A stretch of 64,000 nucleotides of DNA from Coptis chinensis (lineage: Eukaryota > Streptophyta > Magnoliopsida > Ranunculales > Ranunculaceae): NCBI GenBank assembly GCA_015680905.1, contig CM027381.1, positions 58,532,501 to 58,596,500 of the forward strand. Direction: 5' to 3'. The position numbers and the translations under genes were made by a program. Positions 32,319 through 43,294 of this stretch are shown here, piece after piece; within the stretch, counting starts at the first letter, position 1; every line of letters begins with the position of its first letter. Below the pieces are notes generated by a model that was given only the letters and a program-made list of their open reading frames with translations, did no database searches and had not been told where the DNA came from.

Positions 32319-34415
32319 TTAACCCACTTCCTTTCTCTGTATCCTACTTGTGGCACTATTGTCAGAGAGATGTTTGAAATGGTTGTCCCCATTGCTTGAT
32401 ACCTGTACTTTTCTCGCTTCTACCCCCAATGTTTTTCCTTGGCTATTTCTAGTCAGTTCCTTCTCTGCAACTTTATCATCTTGTTTCTCATTTCCCACCC
32501 TTTGCACTGTTAATTTCTCATTTGTGTTCTCATCATGAACCACTTCTTGGTGTTTATCTCCTTCTATTTGTCCCTCTTTCTCTTTACTCCCCTGCTTTTT
32601 ATATCGTGTTTCTTTCTCTCCATCAGTTTTTTCTTCCATTGCCTCAGTTCCCCTCGAGGTTCCTTCTCCATTCAAGGTCTGCCTTATACATCGATGTTTC
32701 TTATTAGGTGTCTCCAACCCATCTTCATCAATCTTATGTATTTCTTGCACCTCAGCGTCTGCTACCTTTCCTTTCAACTTTTGATCTGCTTGTGGTTCCT
32801 CTATTCGTTTATCATCCACATTTGTACTTGTAGTTTTAGGTTTCTGTAGCCAAACCTTATTACCACTTAGGACAGCTTTGATCAGAGTGGCCAAAGACTT
32901 CACAGCCTATACATCTCTATGGCTTCCAATTGTACTCAAAAGATACTTTGTATACTCTCTTCTGATCCAAAATCACTAGTATATCAGCTGGGTAAGAGCA
33001 CTTTGCATCTATCTCTCTACACACAGCTTGCGTAAGATGTACGAGACATATTCTCAGTTAATCAATCAGTGAACATTAGAACTCCAATGGCACTTCCAAC
33101 TTGGCTAAAACCTTTTTTATTCCACATTTCCATTGGTAGACCTTTAACAACTACCCATATAGGTATTGTTTTAAGTTCACGGGTTTCTGCCTCAACAAAA
33201 AGCATCCACGACCTCACTACAAATGGTTGGCTCGCAATGTGGAAAGATCCAAGATCAAAAATTGCCTTCCTCTCATCATCATTCTGAAACTTAAAGGTAA
33301 ACATTGATCTCTATATGGTTTCATCATAAAGTTCTTTGTTCTTCAAGTGCGCGTGACTACATCCTTTACAAAGTTGTAGTTCAACCTTTTCCCAACAAAC
33401 GACCCAACTATAAGATTTTCAAATTTTTTGTTCAGATCTGTAAACTGAGCACTACTAACATGTACTACAGCCTTACCATTAACCATGGATGGTGGGATAT
33501 ATGTGAGTTCATCATCCCATACAGATCGTTTACCAATCATCTGAGCCCAAGAACTTTTCTTTTCTGACGGTGCTATTGCTTCAACCTCATCAACCTTCAT
33601 AAGGTTTCCTTCTGCTTGTGTCACTTTTCTTGATCCTATAACATCAGTTTTACTTGCTCTAAGAGTCTGTTCCCCTCCCGATATCTTAGAGTTTGCGAAA
33701 TATTGCTCACTATGTTGTTGCATCTTCAAGAGTGTGTCTTGGGTTACCTTTGCTGAAGTTTCATCTAAGTTCTTCTCTGTATCATTACTTAGCACGAACT
33801 CCATCAACTCTTTCTTAATTTGTAGGCCTTCATGATCAACCCCAGCTTGTTGCGTTACTGTAGATTTTTTTCCCCCTTAGGCCCATGCACTACAGCCCTA
33901 ACATGTTCATCTTCCTTCGCGTTAACTTTTGTTCCAGTCAGATCCGATATAACTGGATCCTCTTCTTTGCTATTCTCCTCTCCCGCATCTTTAGTAACTT
34001 TCGTGAAGATGAAGTCACCATCTTCTCCCACTCCTGCTATTCTCGAGACCCCTTGTACTCCCGCTTTTTTTGTTCCTGGGTTTATGGGTTGTACCAACTT
34101 GTTGTCCTCTTCAAACTCTTGGACTTCTTTTACCGCGTCCAACAGTCTCTTGGCCTCTCATAGTAATTCTTCTCTATTTGTAACACTCTCCAATGCTTCA
34201 TCACACACTCCATGCGGTTTCATATTCATGCCAAACTCCTCCAGCATCTTTCTTTTATATCTCTTGACCAAACCCTTACCATATCTTGCCTTTATCTCAC
34301 TCTCAAAGCTATCTACCTCTAACTCTAATTGACCTGATGATGATTTCCTAGAACTCCTAGCTAGTGTGCTAGGGTACGCACTCTCAAACTTTCCTAACTC
34401 TCGTATTTTTTTCAT
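32319..34415 (-). pseudogene. LINE-e ORF1
   Basis: ATG at 34415 (MKKIRELGKFESAYPSTLAR) matches the family start, then VDSFESEIKARYGKGLVKR and LEEFGMNMKPHG. Middle pieces at 34142-33343 contain KKAGVQGVSRIAGVGEDGDF, SSWAQMIGKRSVW, PPSMVNGKAVVHV and NLIVGSFVGKRLNYNFVKDV. The DUF4283-like core is at 33304-33062 (FHIASQPFVVRSWMLF, GLPMEMWNKKGFSQVGSAIG). The C-terminal tail at 32903-32319 has GLETPNKKHRCIR and a long K/E-rich end. The CCHC knuckle region (about 32940-32880) is degraded. Multiple stops and frameshifts. Confidence 0.86.
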
Positions 34416-34543
34416 GTTTTCCTAATTTTTGTGTAAAATACCTAAATACCCCTAAGGTTTTAAAATCATCCCTCATAAGCCCCCATTAACAACTAAACAA
34501 GCTTTCGTGTAGATGCAAGTTATACTTATTTTAATTTTGTCCC

Positions 34544-34840
34544 TTGAGTAAAGTCTTAGAGGATATGAAACTCATCAACACCTTTATTTTGAGTGTACTT
34601 ACTCTCAGAATATATGGTGTACTCTGCTGGCATTTCTAGGGTACAATAGACAGAACGTGCTAATATCTAAACCATAGTTGGGCTGCATTAAAAAAACAAG
34701 AAGTGATGGACAGGAGATTCCCATGAATTATATTTCAAAAGAAATACAATAAATAAAAGACTCTAAAGGAAACTTTCAAGAGATAAAAACAGCAGAGGGA
34801 TATATAAGAGAGAGGCCATGCTCATGGTCAGCACTAGCAG
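34544..34840 (-). mobile_element. CACTA-1 remnant, non-coding
   Basis: About 300 bases between LINE-e and the G2 LTR. No reading frame. On the minus strand TTGTTTTTTTAATGCAG (34702-34686) could be a splice acceptor. Membership in CACTA-1 is inferred from rejoining at the LINE-e duplication. The last five bases, AGCAG, would be the G2 target duplication, but the partner is lost. Confidence 0.4.
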
Positions 34841-36470
34841 TGATAATAGCAAATTTACGTAAACTAACTATCTATTCATAAACACAAATAATCAATTAAC
34901 TAAATAAGTGCTTAGATCAATATCCCTACTCTAAATTCATTATACAATATAGAGAGTCAGGATTCGTTCCACTCTTAATCTATCAAGACTAAACGAATTC
35001 AATTAATCAAACACAAGGAAACAATGGTGAGAACAATGAGAGTAGTGTTGTGATTTATATAAACTAAAACTAATTATATATTAAACTAATTTAACTAAGC
35101 AATTAAAAGGTGAATTTAATGAATTGGAAGAACATAGAGGAAGGATTAATCCATTTATGTGAAGCTATGATTATTCTAACTAGTTTTTCATATTTTAATC
35201 TTAACCTTTATTAATCTACACAAGGTAAAACAACAAAAGCCACAATTTATTATTGATCCCTAACCAATCCTAGCAATCTCTGTACTAAGATATAATTAAC
35301 ATAAGAGAAATTCTCCTCTACAAATCTCTTTGCGGAGTTTCCTTTCTCTAGTTCAACTTCTATAATCTCTATCTCTAGACAACTATAGAACTTGAACTTG
35401 AAACACATAAGACAATAAGAAAACTAAAGAAGAACAATCATAACCCTCACATAGACTTCATAAAACTCCTCTAATGGAGTTTTTAGCCTAGTTTCATTGG
35501 GTTCATTAACAATAAACAATAATAATAAAAACAAGTTATTATTAAATAAGTAATTAACTTTATTGATCTAATTTAACAATAGTCTAATATTGAAAATGAA
35601 TTAAATGAACAATATTTAAAACTAAGATTATGAATAACTAATTATCAATTTAAGACAAACTAAATCTATGAATCAAATATTGAATTAGAAACTAAAACTT
35701 GAAATACAAACTAATTATTGATTCTAAAAACTAAATCTTGTTCTAAACACTAATTTGATGCTAATTAACTAGATCTAAAACTAACTATTGGATCTAGACT
35801 AAGTGAAGCTAAGTAAAAACTAACTATTGGATTATTGGCTAACTAAAAACTAAGTTTTAAAACTAATTCTCTGATCTAGATCTAACTATCCTTAAGAGCA
35901 AAGTCTTTGTTTATTAAATGGAGGAGACCAGATCCACAAAATCGTGCATGGGCTGAGGAGCCATGTTTTGGGCCGAAAATCGAGCCCAAAACCTCAGTAC
36001 TTCAGTCCACAAAGGGCTTTTCAGTTGGATTCGACTTCAATAGCCTTTTCGTCCACTTCTGCTCCTCTGATTGGGTCAAGGATGGGACCATTGGAAATAT
36101 CTTTCCAAACCGGTTGTTTTGACGTAAGGTAGGCCCAATTCCGAGGTCTGAGTCCAAAGATACGGCCTTCGGAAGTTCAGCTGACTTTTGTGCGCTATTT
36201 CTCCCTGCGTGGACTTTGACTTTTCAGGTTTGACCGGGTTTTAAAAAGGCTTTTTCTCCTTGAATCTTGGCCTTTAATTATAGGACTTCTTAGCAACCAA
36301 CCTTTGCTTCTTTATCTCACAAAAGGGATGCATTTCTACACGTATTCGATTCCAATGCTTGAAATACATAAGAACACGATAACAGTACTAACTCTTACTT
36401 AATAATCACATAATTGGTCAAAAGTGATATTATTAAAGGGGATAAAACTATAGTTTTGGGCTCTTATCAA
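34841..36470 (-). repeat. G2 3' LTR (1630 bp)
   Basis: Minus-strand start TGATAAGAGCCCAAAACTA and end CTATTATCA. Blocks matching the G1 LTR are recognisable, for example around 35930-36300 (the ATGGAGGAGACCAGATCCAC, GGGCTGAGGAGCCATG and TTCGGAAGTTCAG segments). The copy is diverged and some 450 bases longer than the G1 LTRs, mainly in the AT-rich half (34870-35880). No gene inside; short frames at 35907-36132 are chance. Confidence 0.85.
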
Positions 36471-36974
36471 ACCACCCCCAAACAACATTTTGCTTGTCCT
36501 TAAGCAAATATGAGAAATTAGAATAAGTGACTAAAAATGGAGTTCTAACTAATCTCGTTTTGCCGAGTGTGATTGCATTGACCATATACAATAAGGCCTT
36601 AAACCACTAGGAATTCCCTAGTGGATGAGTTTTAACCTTGTGAGAGTTTTCCAGTGAAGGTACTCACAAACTTCATCTATAGTACAATGAGTAAGAAATA
36701 AAACTATTGTTTCCTTATTTATGTCTCAATTATCTATACATCTCACTAGCAATGAATACAGAATAATCAAGTCAAAACCTAAGCTAATATATGAATAATA
36801 ATCAAATCATCTTAAGATAAACAGCTATACAATGAACTATGATATGGAATGCAATGGCAGGTCCACTTCTGAAACTTTTAGGTAGCGTACCTAAGTAGGT
36901 TCTCACAAGGAATGTGTCAAAACATATAACACTCTGATTTTCCCTCTCAAGTTTGCTAACTCCAGTGTGTAGTG
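36471..36974 (-). other. G2 polypurine tract and 3' internal non-coding sequence
   Basis: The tract GTTTGGGGGTGGTT (36484-36471, minus strand) abuts the LTR. The rest matches G1 about 11020-11490 in reverse complement (for example the CACTCGGCGAAACGAG-like and TCACTAG-type blocks). No gene. Confidence 0.8.
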
Positions 36975-38238
36975 TGTAGGAACTGTTATTTTCAGAACGA
37001 ATATTTCTACAGACTGTGAAAACCCACTCACAGCGGAATTAATGGGGTTCACGATTTTGGATAGAAAACATACCTTTGAGAATCGGTTTAGATGTAATCT
37101 CTGAGAATCCAAGCTTTATGAAATCCGAAATCAACCCCTTGATCTTCTGTTGTATTCCTTTAGAATAGATTGGACGTTGTGTGGACAACGATCTACCAAT
37201 CCCCTTCTTTCTCACAAAGCTAGATCCAATTTTGGATCTATCTTTCCTTGCCTCTTTTTCTAAACCAGGTGAATAGTGAAAATAGGTTAGAGAGAGAGTA
37301 TTCTATTTATAGGCTACAACAGGGACCATGAGGAGAAATTAGGGTTGGGCCTCCTGATGGGCTTGGGCTTCCCATGTTCGCCCAGAACACACTGCCCAAG
37401 TCCGTCAACAAATGGCTTATTCCACTAGAGGTCATTGTTGCACTACCGCCCTAATCCCAAATTATATGTCAGTGTTTATGGGCTCCATATTATATGCTTG
37501 TTGATCTCCCCGTGTTTAAGATATTGAATGTCCGTTTATTAAGTCAAGTTACTGACAACTACATTAATCAACTTCTTATGTCCTTGAGTAGTACCACTCA
37601 ACCTCATTGTCATGTCGGAATAAATCCACCTGCAGGGTTTACATGACAATCTTTTTGAGCTCCTCAAGGGGACATCATCAACCCGACTTCTTGCGGGTCA
37701 TGAATTCCTTCTATAATCAACAGCACACATTACATACAATGTCATTACCAATCCATCGAGTTTGTTGATTCACAAATGAATCTCACTTATTGATGATTTA
37801 AAGCAATGTACAATGCACATAAGTGCCCGTTATTATATCCTGATTAAGAGGACAAACATCCATAATAACAGAGGCGTTTGTTCTCTTACATAGTCAGTAT
37901 AAAGATAAACAACCTCACTTGGTCCTGTTCAATACACACAAAGTGTACTAGTGTAATCATATAGTCAAGATAGACTAATACCAGATTATACTACAACCGT
38001 ACTAATGGTTTGTCCAAGTCCATCTAGGTTGTGAACGATTACTTATACTTTATAAGGTACTGATGATATGATCTTCTGTGTGTTCACACCATATCATCTA
38101 CAACATAAAGTATTAGACACATACATATAACTAATAACATATATAATATGCATAACATTTGCCCATATGATTCTCATTCAAAATATAAAGAATTAGAGTT
38201 AATACAAAAGTAATGTTTTTAGTATATAATCCCTATCA
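36975..38238 (-). mobile_element. Solo LTR-like insertion (1264 bp) in G2
   Basis: Begins TGTAGGAACTG and ends CCCTATCA on the plus strand, so both strands have TG...CA ends. It is bracketed by TAGTG (36970-36974) and CAGTG (38239-38243). The G1 counterpart at about 11005 has the unoccupied sequence (GTGGGCAGT-like context with CAGTG), so this is an insertion. On the minus strand a TATA box (CCTATAAATAGAAT, about 37313-37300) followed by CTCTCTCTC fits an LTR promoter. It also has a conserved-looking block with GATGATGTCCCC, ATTGTCATGTAAACCCTGCA and GACATGACAATGAGGTTGAG that I recall from plant LTRs. No PBS, polypurine tract or coding region, hence solo LTR; the superfamily is uncertain. Confidence 0.75.
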
Positions 38239-38331
38239 CAGTGGACACACGTTTCCTCACAATCTCAATGACAATCCAAGGAAGCTGAGGTCGATCAAAC
38301 ACATACCACTTATTATCACACCAACCTATTT

Positions 38332-40798
38332 CTAATTGAGGTCTTTAATTGAGCTAGAGGTACCATATATCAATAATCTAAATAATTGTGGATCTTTCCA
38401 TAAATAGTTAACACATAATGCACCACCAAACATAATCAAGCACCAAGATTTTCTATGACGTGGCTTAGTGGAATGGGAGTGAATTATGATGGATCTAGAA
38501 CCAAACCGAGCATGCACCTTCTTTTTCCTCCAACGAAAAGGAGGCCACGTGAATGAGCATGAGAAAATAGATGGTTTTGGAAAATATGTGGGATGTGGAT
38601 AAGTTTTAGAAGGATGGAATGGAAAAAATGGTTGGATTTTATAAGGGATTAGCTTATGTGAATGGTGGTTGGGCGGTGCTCTAGGTAGTGTTTGAGAGGG
38701 TGGATCATCACAGGCTCTTAGAAGTTCATAGAATTCCTCATCTAGTATGGTCGCATCCACATAATTATGGTATTCATCTCCATCTTTGAAAAAGTCATCA
38801 ATCTCGTCCAAGGAGTTGAAATTATGATCTTTGTCTTCTTCCATAAGAGGGGTATCTACTAGTGTGGGGACGAAAGCGTCAGCCACACTAATGTGAGATA
38901 CAAAACTTTCAATGGACTTCACTTCTCCTTCTACCGGCAAACCTAGTTGTCCCTGCTTGAGTCTAAACATGTTAATCTCCATAGAAATATTTCCAAAAGA
39001 AAAAGTCATTGAGCCATCCCGGCAATTCATTTGGGCATTGACGGTTGCCAAGAAAGGACATCCTAAGATTATGGGAATAGAATTATGAGCAGTTTCTGCG
39101 TCGAGAATAACGAAGTCAACTGGGTAGTAAAAATCCTGAACTTTAATGAGAATGTTTTCAACTACGCCTTTGGGATACTTAATAGAATGATCGGCTAACT
39201 GCAAAGCCATTTTGGTTGGTTGAAGTTTTGTTAGACCTAGTTGTTTATATAAATAAAAAGGGAGTAAGTTAACACTCGCCCCTAGGTCTAATAAAGCAGT
39301 TGTTATGAAGGTATCACCTAAGGTACATTGAACAGTAGGACGACCAGGGTCCTTGTACTTAACAATTCCGTTATGTTATGATAAAGAGGGATATTGTTCA
39401 GTTAAGAAGGCTTCATGGGGTATGTTGGTTTTTCTTTTCTTGGTGCACAACTCTTTTAGAGACTTAGCATGTCCAGGTAGACTTTTTATAACATCTAGAA
39501 AAGGTAGGTTTATAATCAGATTTTTAAACACTTCCCTAATCTCATCAAAATTCTCGTCTTTTTTAGACACAATTAGTCTCTGGGGATACGGTGGTTTATC
39601 TCTATATTTAGCATCAATAGTATTATTAGTCTTTGCTTTTTCTTTAGCTGTTTCCCATTTAGGTGTACATATTGGAACCTCTATAGGTGTAAGGTCTTCA
39701 ATTTCTTTGGTCGTATTCGATAAAGTTGTGCCTTTTAGTTGTGGTTGGCCTGGAACTTCTACAGTTGTAGGGTCTTCAGTTTCTATAACAGTAATTGGCA
39801 TGGTTTCATTTTCAGCTTCCATTTGCGGGTGATCTTTAGGCATAGTTACTTTGTTATCAACTACTCTCCCTGAACGAAGGGTAGTGACTGCCTGTAGGTC
39901 CCTTGGGGTTATATTATCATTACACTGAATACTTTTTATTTCGAATGCGGTGTTTGTTGACTTAGGATTAGGCACTGCTTGACCTGGAAACATGCCTGTT
40001 TGGTTATTATTTTGGTTAGGAGACTTGTCAATAACCTTTTGGCACAAAGACGTCATCATTTGCATCGTTTGTTTCATTATATTAGAGTTTTGATCATGCT
40101 AATCTTTCATCAAGTTGGAGTTTTATTGCATAATTTGATTTTGTTTCTCTAACAAGGGCATAATTTGATTATGCTCTAACAAGCATAATTTGATTTTCGT
40201 CTGTGGATGGTTGAACTGGAATTAAGGCTTGTTGAGCGTTCATGTTTTGATGTTGATAGTTCTGGGTCATGGGCACTAAACCTCTATTCTGGTTACCTAA
40301 GTTTCCTTGTCCTTGAGGTTGAGTTAACTGGTTAAAGTTTGATGGTTGTGGTGGTGGTTGTGCATAGACAAGAGGACAATAAAAGTCAGAATGCTCAAGA
40401 CTAAAATAGATATTCCAACGAGTAGATTTAAAGTTCATGACAGGAGTGGGTTGTTGTTTAACAGAGATGGCATCTACCTTTTTAGTGAGGAACATCGATA
40501 AGAGTTTTAAGCTCAAGATCAGGTTTAACCTCAGAAGAAGGAGTGGAGCGGGAAGAGTCGTTACCTCCCCAATTGTTGTTCCTCTTAGATTGATATTCTA
40601 AGAATTTATAAGCCTCCAAGGCTCCTTTACTAAGAAAACTACCCCCAGTCATGATATCTAGAACCTCCTTATGACGATGTAAAAGCCCCTTGAAGAAGGC
40701 ACGAACAAGCGTGTCTTTCGCAAGATTATGATGCGGGCATTCAATGAGAAGATCAATGAAACGATTCCAGGCCTCGGAAAAGGATTCAAGAGGATTCA
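38332..40798 (-). pseudogene. G2 gag-protease-X polyprotein (5'-truncated)
   Basis: Pieces in order: gag end (about 40798-40482: ESFSEAWNRFIDLLIECPHH, then FFKGLLHRHKEVLDIM), a Q/N/P-rich linker (40516-40169), and the linker with K/E stretches and INLPFLDVIKSLPGHAKSLK (40077-39376). Next is the protease (about 39300-38960; LGASVNLLPFYLYKQLGL, KYPKGVVENILIKV, ILGCPFLATVNA). The acidic/basic extension ends KSWCLIMFGGA and NYLWKDPQLFRLLIYG. Unlike G1 there is no stop between protease and extension. Stops and frameshifts occur near 40480, 40160, 39370 and 39210. The NYLWKDPQLF block is shared with G1, so it was present in their common ancestor. Confidence 0.85.
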
Positions 40799-40827
40799 AG
40801 GTTACAATCACTACAATAACATATTTA
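40799..40827. other. Flank of LINE-f with left target duplication
   Basis: Short non-G2 sequence ending in AATAACATATTTA (40815-40827), which reappears at 43282-43294 after the LINE-f poly(A). By position it should be CACTA-1 or the G2/CACTA-1 deletion joint. Confidence 0.6.
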
Positions 40828-40943
40828 AAACCTTTAAAAACCCTTGTAGAAAACTCATGTTCTTAAGTGTTAATGGTGGCAAATTTAGGGAGATTTTAAA
40901 CTTTAGGGGTATTTATGTCTTTTACCCAATTTTTTAGGAAAAT

Positions 40944-41308
40944 ATGAAAAAAACGCATGAGTTTAGGTTTGTAACAGCTTTGAACCCTAGCACACCACCT
41001 AGGGTAGGAGACAACAATGATGATCCTGATCAAGAACTGGAATCATCTGATGAGGAAGTGGATATAGAACTTGTTAGGAGTGCTTTTTTAATGAAATACG
41101 GGGTTGCTAGATAATAAAGGGCCTTTGCCTGAAGTAGATCCACAGGTACACGTGCAGTTTGAAGCCAATGTTGAAGTAGCACTGGAACTACAGGAAAAGG
41201 AAGCGAGGGATTTGTTCAAGGTCCAAGCTATGGAGATAAAAAAAGAAAATGTGATGGGAAAGAAAGCCAAAGACTTGGAACTGGTTAAAAGCTGTTACAA
41301 ACCTAAAC
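40944..41308 (+). pseudogene. LINE-f ORF1 N-terminal remnant
   Basis: ATG at 40944: MKKTHEFRFVTALNPSTPPR, an acidic run (DDPDQELESSDEEVDIELV), SAFLMKYGVAR and then stops. A K/E-rich piece (41104-41308; LFKVQAMEIKKENVMGKKAK) equals the ORF1 linker. The DUF4283-like domain, knuckle and C-terminus are deleted. Confidence 0.8.
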
Positions 41309-43173
41309 CTAATTACTACAAGGTTAAGATCGACTGATTGTTGCCCCTTAATACTTAAAGTGACTAAGAGAATTTAGGGCTGGAAGGGGAAGTTACTCTC
41401 ATATGCAGGAAGATTGCAGTTGATCAAGGCTGTGTTGAACAACTTGAGTGACTATTGGTTGGCATCGCTAACTATTCCTCAGAAAACAATAGAAGACGTC
41501 AACAGATTATGTAGGAACTTCTTGTGGACGGGACCAGATTGTACACAATCACATGCATTGATTGGTTGGGATAATGTCTACTACCCTTATGAGGAGGGAG
41601 GGTTGGGAATCAGAAATCTGGAAAAAGTTAATCAAGCGGCGACAATGAAACATATCTGGAAGATAGTAACAAAGTCAGATAATCTATGGGTGACGTGGGT
41701 GTATAAAAACTTGATTAAGGATAAAAGTTTTTGGGTACTAAAGACTCCGCAAGGCTGTTCATGGAGCTGGCGAAACATTCTCAAAGCAAGAACAGAGGTA
41801 GCTGATATAGTGATGCATCAAATTGGTGATGGGAATGACACGAGTTTCTGGAATGACCCCTGGAATGCAAATGGGATACTGAGAGCAAAGTTTCCACAAG
41901 GCCTTCTATATAGCAGCTTCTGCCATGTGCAAAACAAGGTATCAGATTTTATAGTTTCAGGGAAATGGAGCATACCGCAACACATAAAGGAACATCTAAC
42001 TGATATTATAGGAGAAATTGATGAGGTGGAAATTATGGGAAATGATGACAAGATAGTATGGACAACGGCAAATCATGGAGAATATAGTTTGAAAGAAACG
42101 TATGAGAGCTTGAGAAGTATACGCCAAAATGTGCCGTGGGGGAAACTGGTTTGGTTCTCGAACAGAATTCCTCGACATTCGTTTATAAGCTGGATGGCCT
42201 TAAGAGGGGGGTTAAAGACACTGAAGAAACTGAAAGAATGGAAGAAAGTGCAAACTGATGAATGTGTGCTCTGCTGGCAAGGTACTGAAACAGAGCATCA
42301 TCTGTTTCACAGATGCAACTTTGCGAACACAGCATGGACTCGAATACTACAGAGAATGGGGTTCAGCAGAAATGTGGCGATGACTTGGGAAGAAGAGGTG
42401 CAATGGGTTGACAAAGTGACGAGAGGAAAGGGATGTATACAAGATGGATTTCGTCTATTATGGAATGCATTCATATATGGAGTCTGGAAAGCACGAAATG
42501 ATCGTATATTTCAGAACAAGCATCCTGATGCAAACCTAGTCACTGAAATGGCGATTAGCGAGGCAAGAACTAAACTCATGGGGATGAGAATCAAAATGGC
42601 AGGCCGGGGCGCAAATGATTCATGGAATTGTGGAACATAGATGTCGAAGCTAAAGTGGAGAAACGAGAGTACTGCAAATGGGTTAGATCTGGAAATGATA
42701 TATATAATTTGAATACAGATGGAACTTTGCAAGGACAAGATGGGGGATGGGCAGCAGTGATAAGAACTGATAATGGAGAAGTAGCAGCAGCGAGTCACGG
42801 CAAAGCAAGATATCAAAAAATTGCATTGATCAAACTTCAGGCTGTAGAGAATGGAATTCAGATGGCAATGAGAATGGGGATAAAGAAGATTGAAGTCCAA
42901 ACTGATTCGACGAATGTAATATCTTTCTTAAACAGAGGCAGCAAGCATCCATGGATGGCGGAGAAGATGATCAGAAGGATTCAAGTAATGAAGGAAGAAT
43001 TCGAACATTTCAAAATTCTACATGTCTACAGGGAAACTAATAGACTAGCAGATGTGCTGGCACAGAACATTCCTAATCTTAGTTATATAGAATTAGTTCC
43101 TAGTTCTTTTAGTGAGGATGTCAAGAAAATTATTTTTGAAGATGCTAGTAGTACACAATATCTAAGATTGTAA
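41309..43173 (+). pseudogene. LINE-f ORF2 remnant: RT end, zf-RVT, RNase H
   Basis: This is the best preserved 3' half in the window: 41414-42640 is open for 408 codons. It shows LIKAVLNNLSDYWLASLTIP, GPDCTQSHALIGWDN, EEGGLGIRNLEKVNQAATMK and SFWNDPWNANGILRAKFPQG. The zf-RVT motif follows (VWFSNRIPRHSFISWMALRG, CVLCWQGTETEHHLFHRC, all Cys/His present). After a frame change near 42630, RNase H (42622-43173) is intact: NTDGTLQGQDGGWAAVIRTD, ALIKLQAVENG (E replaced by K in ALIEL), VQTDSTNVISFL, RETNRLADVLAQNIP, ending TQYLRL. The ALIEL glutamate is a conserved catalytic position, so the K would be expected to impair activity. Confidence 0.9.
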
Positions 43174-43294
43174 TAATTAAATTTTTTTATCCTCTATGAG
43201 GAAGGGTTAGGGGACCTCTTAATTAAAAAACCCCGCTTGCCAACCAAAAAAATAAAATAAAATAAAATAAAAAAAAAAAAAAATAACATATTTA

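Larger units (their letters stand above)
28041..34532 (-). mobile_element. LINE-e: full-length LINE, minus strand, 6.49 kb
   Basis: An 11 bp duplication AATTTTGTCCC flanks it (28030-28040 and 34533-34543). In element sense it has a 5' UTR with TTAGTTGTTAATGGGGGC and ACCTTAGGGGTATTTAGG, ORF1, ORF2, the 3' tail (GGGGTAGGGGACCTC) and an A-rich end. Its outermost 5' bases include a satellite-like CAAGCT-n5-GTAGATGC segment (about 34496-34516 on the plus strand). It is inserted in CACTA-1 in the opposite direction to LINE-d. Confidence 0.9.
34841..40798 (-). mobile_element. G2: 5'-deleted relative of G1, minus strand
   Basis: In element sense: truncated gag at about 40798, protease near 39300-38960, the post-protease frame, non-coding sequence, polypurine tract GTTTGGGGGTGGTT and a 3' LTR (36470-34841). 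The 5' LTR, PBS, leader and the first ~110 gag codons are missing, with the break next to sequence flanking LINE-f. As in G1, no reverse transcriptase or integrase follows the protease. A 1264 bp solo LTR-like element is inserted at 36975-38238. Confidence 0.88.
40828..43281 (+). mobile_element. LINE-f: internally deleted LINE with 13 bp target duplication
   Basis: Bounded by AATAACATATTTA on both sides (40815-40827, 43282-43294). It has the family 5' UTR (TTAATGGTGGC, then TTTAGGGGTATTTATGTC), the first ~120 codons of ORF1, and then an abrupt join near 41308 to the end of the reverse transcriptase (LPLIT-type text CCTAATTACTACAAGG). Post-RT, zf-RVT, RNase H, 3' tail and A-rich end follow. 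About 4 kb of the usual element is missing. The deletion either preceded insertion (mobilised in trans) or happened afterwards. Confidence 0.92.

Noticed and set aside
33832..34332. 166-codon plus-strand frame rich in S/P/L
   Set aside because: Antisense of LINE-e ORF1, which has family-conserved motifs on the minus strand.
40811..40830. CACTACAATAACATA as a CACTA terminus
   Set aside because: It overlaps the LINE-f target duplication, has no subterminal repeats beside it, and does not match the terminus at 44464.
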